This document shows positions 60,930 to 64,000 of a stretch of 64,000 nucleotides of DNA, piece after piece. Where the stretch lies: NCBI GenBank assembly GCA_030248225.1, contig JASANE010010146.1, positions 1-64,000 of the forward strand, in the 5' to 3' direction. A model generated the notes under the pieces. The model was not told the DNA's origin. It ran no database searches and saw only the letters and a program-made list of their open reading frames with translations. How positions within the stretch are numbered: the stretch's first letter is position 1; each line of letters opens with the position of its first letter. The DNA comes from Trileptium ribeirensis (Eukaryota; Nematoda; Enoplea; Enoplida; Thoracostomopsidae). Both the position numbers and the translations under genes were made by a program.

Positions 60930-61052
60930 GAATATATTAGTGATGCGGACCAGACCGGTCCGGTAACTGTTACCTGGTCCGATCCGGCTTCAATAGTGGT
61001 TCAGTCCGGTCCGACCCCGGACCACCCCGGTCCGGTCCAGCACCGAATATAA
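60930..61052. mobile_element. Collapsed hAT-like element made of CCGGTCCGG words
   Basis: 60938-61044 starts TAGTGATGCGGACCAGACCGG and ends GGTCCGGTCCAGCACC. The flanks GAATATAT and GAATATAA match in 7 of 8 positions. Nearly the whole 107 bp consists of CCGGTCCGG-type repeats, as if only the two subterminal clusters of a larger element remained. Confidence 0.5.
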
Positions 61053-61590
61053 AAATTCTAGATTGTTTTCCAAAATCAGCAGAACACAAAATGTTTGCCT
61101 ATTACTAAAAGGAAATCATGAGACGGCCGCAGTTTGTTAAAGTAATGTTACAAACTGAGTATAAAGACCACCCTAGCATACGTTGTAGATAAATTTTGCC
61201 ACCTTTCTTTCCTTTCACTTTGCTTGCTCTCTTCGCTCCATGATTCAGTTATGCTACAACCTCATGCCAAGATGGGTCTCCGAGAGTTTGGACTTGTGGC
61301 AAATTATCCCGTTGAAGTTCGGATCAGGTTCTGCACCATACCCTGACCCATTCTGACATGTAGCATAAGATACATTCTATATTACACACTTATTATTATC
61401 AACACTATTATGTCATTTTGGATGCGCACCGGGATCAGCCTTAAACACCAAATCAACCACAATGAACAGGTAATCTTAGAAATTTCGCCCTTTATTCCCG
61501 GTCAATCCGACTACGCATCCGTACTTCCCTCATATAAACAATTATAATATATATATACATAGTAACACCATGTCTTCACTCCATAGGGTC

Positions 61591-61767
61591 GACCGGATAC
61601 CACAACTAAAATTTCGATTGATTCGTGGCAGTGCCAAAATGACCTCGGGCGGGTGGAGCGTGACGATACGACACATTATAATCCTTGTACAGCTTTATTT
61701 TACAACAATGATACATGATGCACGATAAAATACTCGGGTCACGCTCCACCGGTATCCGATCGCCCGT
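61591..61767. repeat. Hairpin element, left copy
   Basis: Begins GACCGGATACC and ends GGTATCCGATCGCCC; inside, GGGTGGAGCGTGACGAT is mirrored by GGGTCACGCTCCACC. The unit can thus fold on itself. It recurs in the opposite orientation at 62785-62979. Confidence 0.8.
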
Positions 61768-62784
61768 CACATTAAAGTGACCCATTTTTGACCCTAGAGT
61801 TAGAAACATTTCCATTTTAGGTGGTCCTTTAAAAATACCTGAAAATATCATTTGATTGTCAGTTGCGGCAGCTTATTGAATTTTAAAATCTTCGACAGTC
61901 GTTGCATTGAAAAAGGTAACTTCGAAACGTCAACATCGTTCCATAGTGGTTTCTCTGGATGGTTATCACCTTCCTGATTTGGATCACCTTGAGTATCTTC
62001 ATAGCTTTGACCAAGTTCTTCGCTGTAATCAATTTCGCCTTGATGACTATTACCACACAAACAATCAGTTGAATATTCACTGTCAGTAGAGTCCGAGTCT
62101 TCGTGAAGCTATCTAACCCGGCAGAAAATTTAGACGTGTAGCCACTAGATCCTTTTAATATATCTATAAATTCCTAAGAATAAGTAAACCCGTAAAAACA
62201 TCGATATGTGGAATCGAATTTTAAAATAAAAAATATAAAAGATACAACACTAATCCATGACGAGTCCGTAAAACGTTTTACCTACTGGCCATATCATTCA
62301 ATGAGAGTACAGGGATGAAACTCCTAAAATGAAGTGTCGACCTAGATAATACCGAAACACGCCTTTGACAAGTTGATAAGTTGCCATTCGGATATGTATC
62401 TCGAGCTAAAATGGCTTAACACCGAAATCAGTATATTGTCACTTTAACTGTGCAAGGATTGTGTTTAGGAACCTCACAAGACGAGCGAAACAGACGCTTC
62501 ACGACAAACTCGAATATTGCATCACGTCGCAATGTACGCTAGTACAAATGTATGACTCTATTCGGGAAAGGTTAAAGTCACGCATTAGCAATAACCGGTA
62601 ATGATTCAGCAAAATTACAAATTTTACGAACGTACTAAAATTGTTTGTTATTACAATAACCAAAAATACTAATATATGTATATGTACTAGTGTAACAGCC
62701 CGAGATTTTTAGGATTCTAACGGGATATACAAAAGGAGAAAGTATGCAAAGCTTAGTCAAAATACGGGGTGAATACCGTGGGAC
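61768..62784. other. Spacer between two inverted copies
   Basis: About 1 kb. Overlapping frames of 60-70 codons on both strands at 61848-62089 have no recognised family. Confidence 0.4.
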
Positions 62785-62979
62785 GGGCGATCGGATACCG
62801 GTGGAGCGTGACCGAAGTATTATGCTGTGTACCATTAATCGTTGTTATAAAAAATAAAATATGTTATAAAATGTCATGGGTATAATGTGTTTTATCGTCA
62901 CGCTCCACCCGCCCGAGGTGCGCGGGGTGATTTTGGCACCAAAATGGAATACTTGCGACACTAAGTAGGGTATCCGGTC
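62785..62979. repeat. Hairpin element, right copy (inverted)
   Basis: Begins GGGCGATCGGATACCGGTGG and ends GGTATCCGGTC, the reverse complement of the left copy with moderate divergence. It carries an extra CCGCGCACC-like insertion next to CTCGGGCGGG. Confidence 0.8.
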
Positions 62980-64000
62980 GGCCCCAAATGGATTTGATGA
63001 TAACACAAAATGTATTGTCGTAATGTGCTACGTATATATATATTGTGGAAAGTGGTGGCGCACTCGGATGGGCCGGGGACAAGGGGCGAGATTTCGACAA
63101 TCACCTTTCGGTTTCAATTGACTCGGTGCCCCAAGGCCGATCCCGGTGCGCCCCATAGTAACGGTACTGGGTTAATATTATTGGCAATCCGTGTCATTTT
63201 ATAAAGAAGGTATTTTGTGTTGCATGTCCGGACAGGTCGGGGTGTTACGTGGAATTTTAACCCAAAATTTTAATGGGGGAGTTTTTATAGTAATTTCGAA
63301 TTCAAGGACCTGTTCTGGCGTGCAACTGTGGTATCAATACATCAGAAAGTGAAGCGAGAAATTAAAACTCACAGGAAAGAAAGGCAACAAAGGTTATCCA
63401 CAACGCCCTTTTCACAGGGCCCACTCAAAAGCGAAAATTTTCTTAATCTTAGGCAGCCAAGGCCCATCGGGCCTAGTTCATTTCTATAAGGGACCTATTA
63501 GGCTTGGTAAATTTGTGGGTTGGTCAGTTTTGTCTCCTGACCCTGAAGATACTTACGGACCCCTAACTCAAGCGTTTAAAAACACCCAATTTTTAAAGTC
63601 TCAATTCCCCAAATCAAATAAACCAAAAACCCCAATTTTTTCAAGCTCAGCACCTCCACAGGAAGTCTTACCCTAACGATCTTACCGAAAACCGTTGGAT
63701 CACCCTACCAAAACCGGTCCGAGCAGGACCTCCGGATCTTTTCCCGCAGACACCAAAATTTTCTGTCTTTGGTCCACAAAATGGCCTCTAGCAGGCCACC
63801 TATGGGATATATATTAAAATTAATATTTCTATCAGTAGGCGACCAGCCAGGGCGTGAACCTGGTCCCGCCCCCGGCCGCCTACTGTTTTCCGTTGAGTAG
63901 CAATGGTCAAAAACGCGTTCAAACCCTGATACAATTCTGGCGCCCTGGGCGCTCGTATAACTTTTCTCTCGAAAATCGCCTCGCCGACCAGCGCGAGGTT
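62980..64000. other. GC-richer non-coding end of the window
   Basis: No gene recognised. A nested hairpin lies at 63835-63887 (CAGTAGGCG...CGCCTACTG outer, ACCAG...CTGGT inner). C-tract-rich patches recall the dispersed repeats but are not alignable by eye. Confidence 0.4.

Noticed and set aside
63835..63887. Possible tRNA or T-arm-like structure
   Set aside because: The CCAGG/CCTGG stem with a 7-nt loop suggests a T arm, but no D or anticodon arm fits, and the acceptor does not adjoin it; treated as a nested hairpin.

Overview
This is AT-rich nuclear DNA from an invertebrate animal. It has large introns, many non-autonomous DNA transposons (mostly hAT-like with 8-bp target duplications), several tandem-repeat arrays, and a 5'-truncated L2/CR1-clade LINE. 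The sequence does not let me name the phylum. A marine deuterostome such as a tunicate, or another animal that uses spliced leaders, would fit, but this is inference. All splice calls come from hand reading, with no transcript evidence.

The only convincing protein-coding locus is on the + strand between about 19.9 and 52.1 kb. Four related exons at 19981, 31066, 36786 and 47264 each encode a signal peptide followed by the first half of a fibronectin type III (FN3) domain. They share the motifs Y-[NS]-[QH]-N-P, D-P-x-x-H-G and x-H-[LF]. Each ends in a phase-1 GTAAGT donor. Only one matching downstream exon is visible, at 51283-51872. It supplies the rest of that FN3 domain, a second FN3 domain and a GPI-type C-terminal tail, followed by a poly(A) signal. 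All four upstream exons join it in frame, giving predicted proteins of 297, 295, 289 and 302 residues. The simplest reading is one gene with four alternative N-terminal exons and one constant exon, similar in layout to UGT1A or clustered protocadherins, but with the variable/constant boundary inside a single FN3 fold. Acceptor-like AG sites 20-48 nt upstream of each ATG suggest that each variant exon is either trans-spliced or a mutually exclusive internal exon. A decayed half-copy of exon 1 lies about 130 bp behind it.

Region by region: 1-3.0 kb has nothing coding. 3.0-8.5 kb is a satellite of about 260 bp units with badly scrambled stretches. 8.5-19.8 kb holds a large hairpin, a 281-bp tandem duplication, a compositionally odd C/A-rich block, an inverted-repeat element, a MITE and a hAT element with a perfect 8-bp duplication. 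19.9-52.1 kb is the FN3 locus. Its introns carry a 175-bp array, a 37-bp minisatellite, a nested hAT pair, an 82-bp array, LINE remnants, an antisense hypothetical exon and a 180-bp duplication. 52.7-64 kb holds further hAT elements, a tRNA-Val relic with a duplicated flank, a class-II tRNA relic, and two copies of a hairpin element in inverted orientation.
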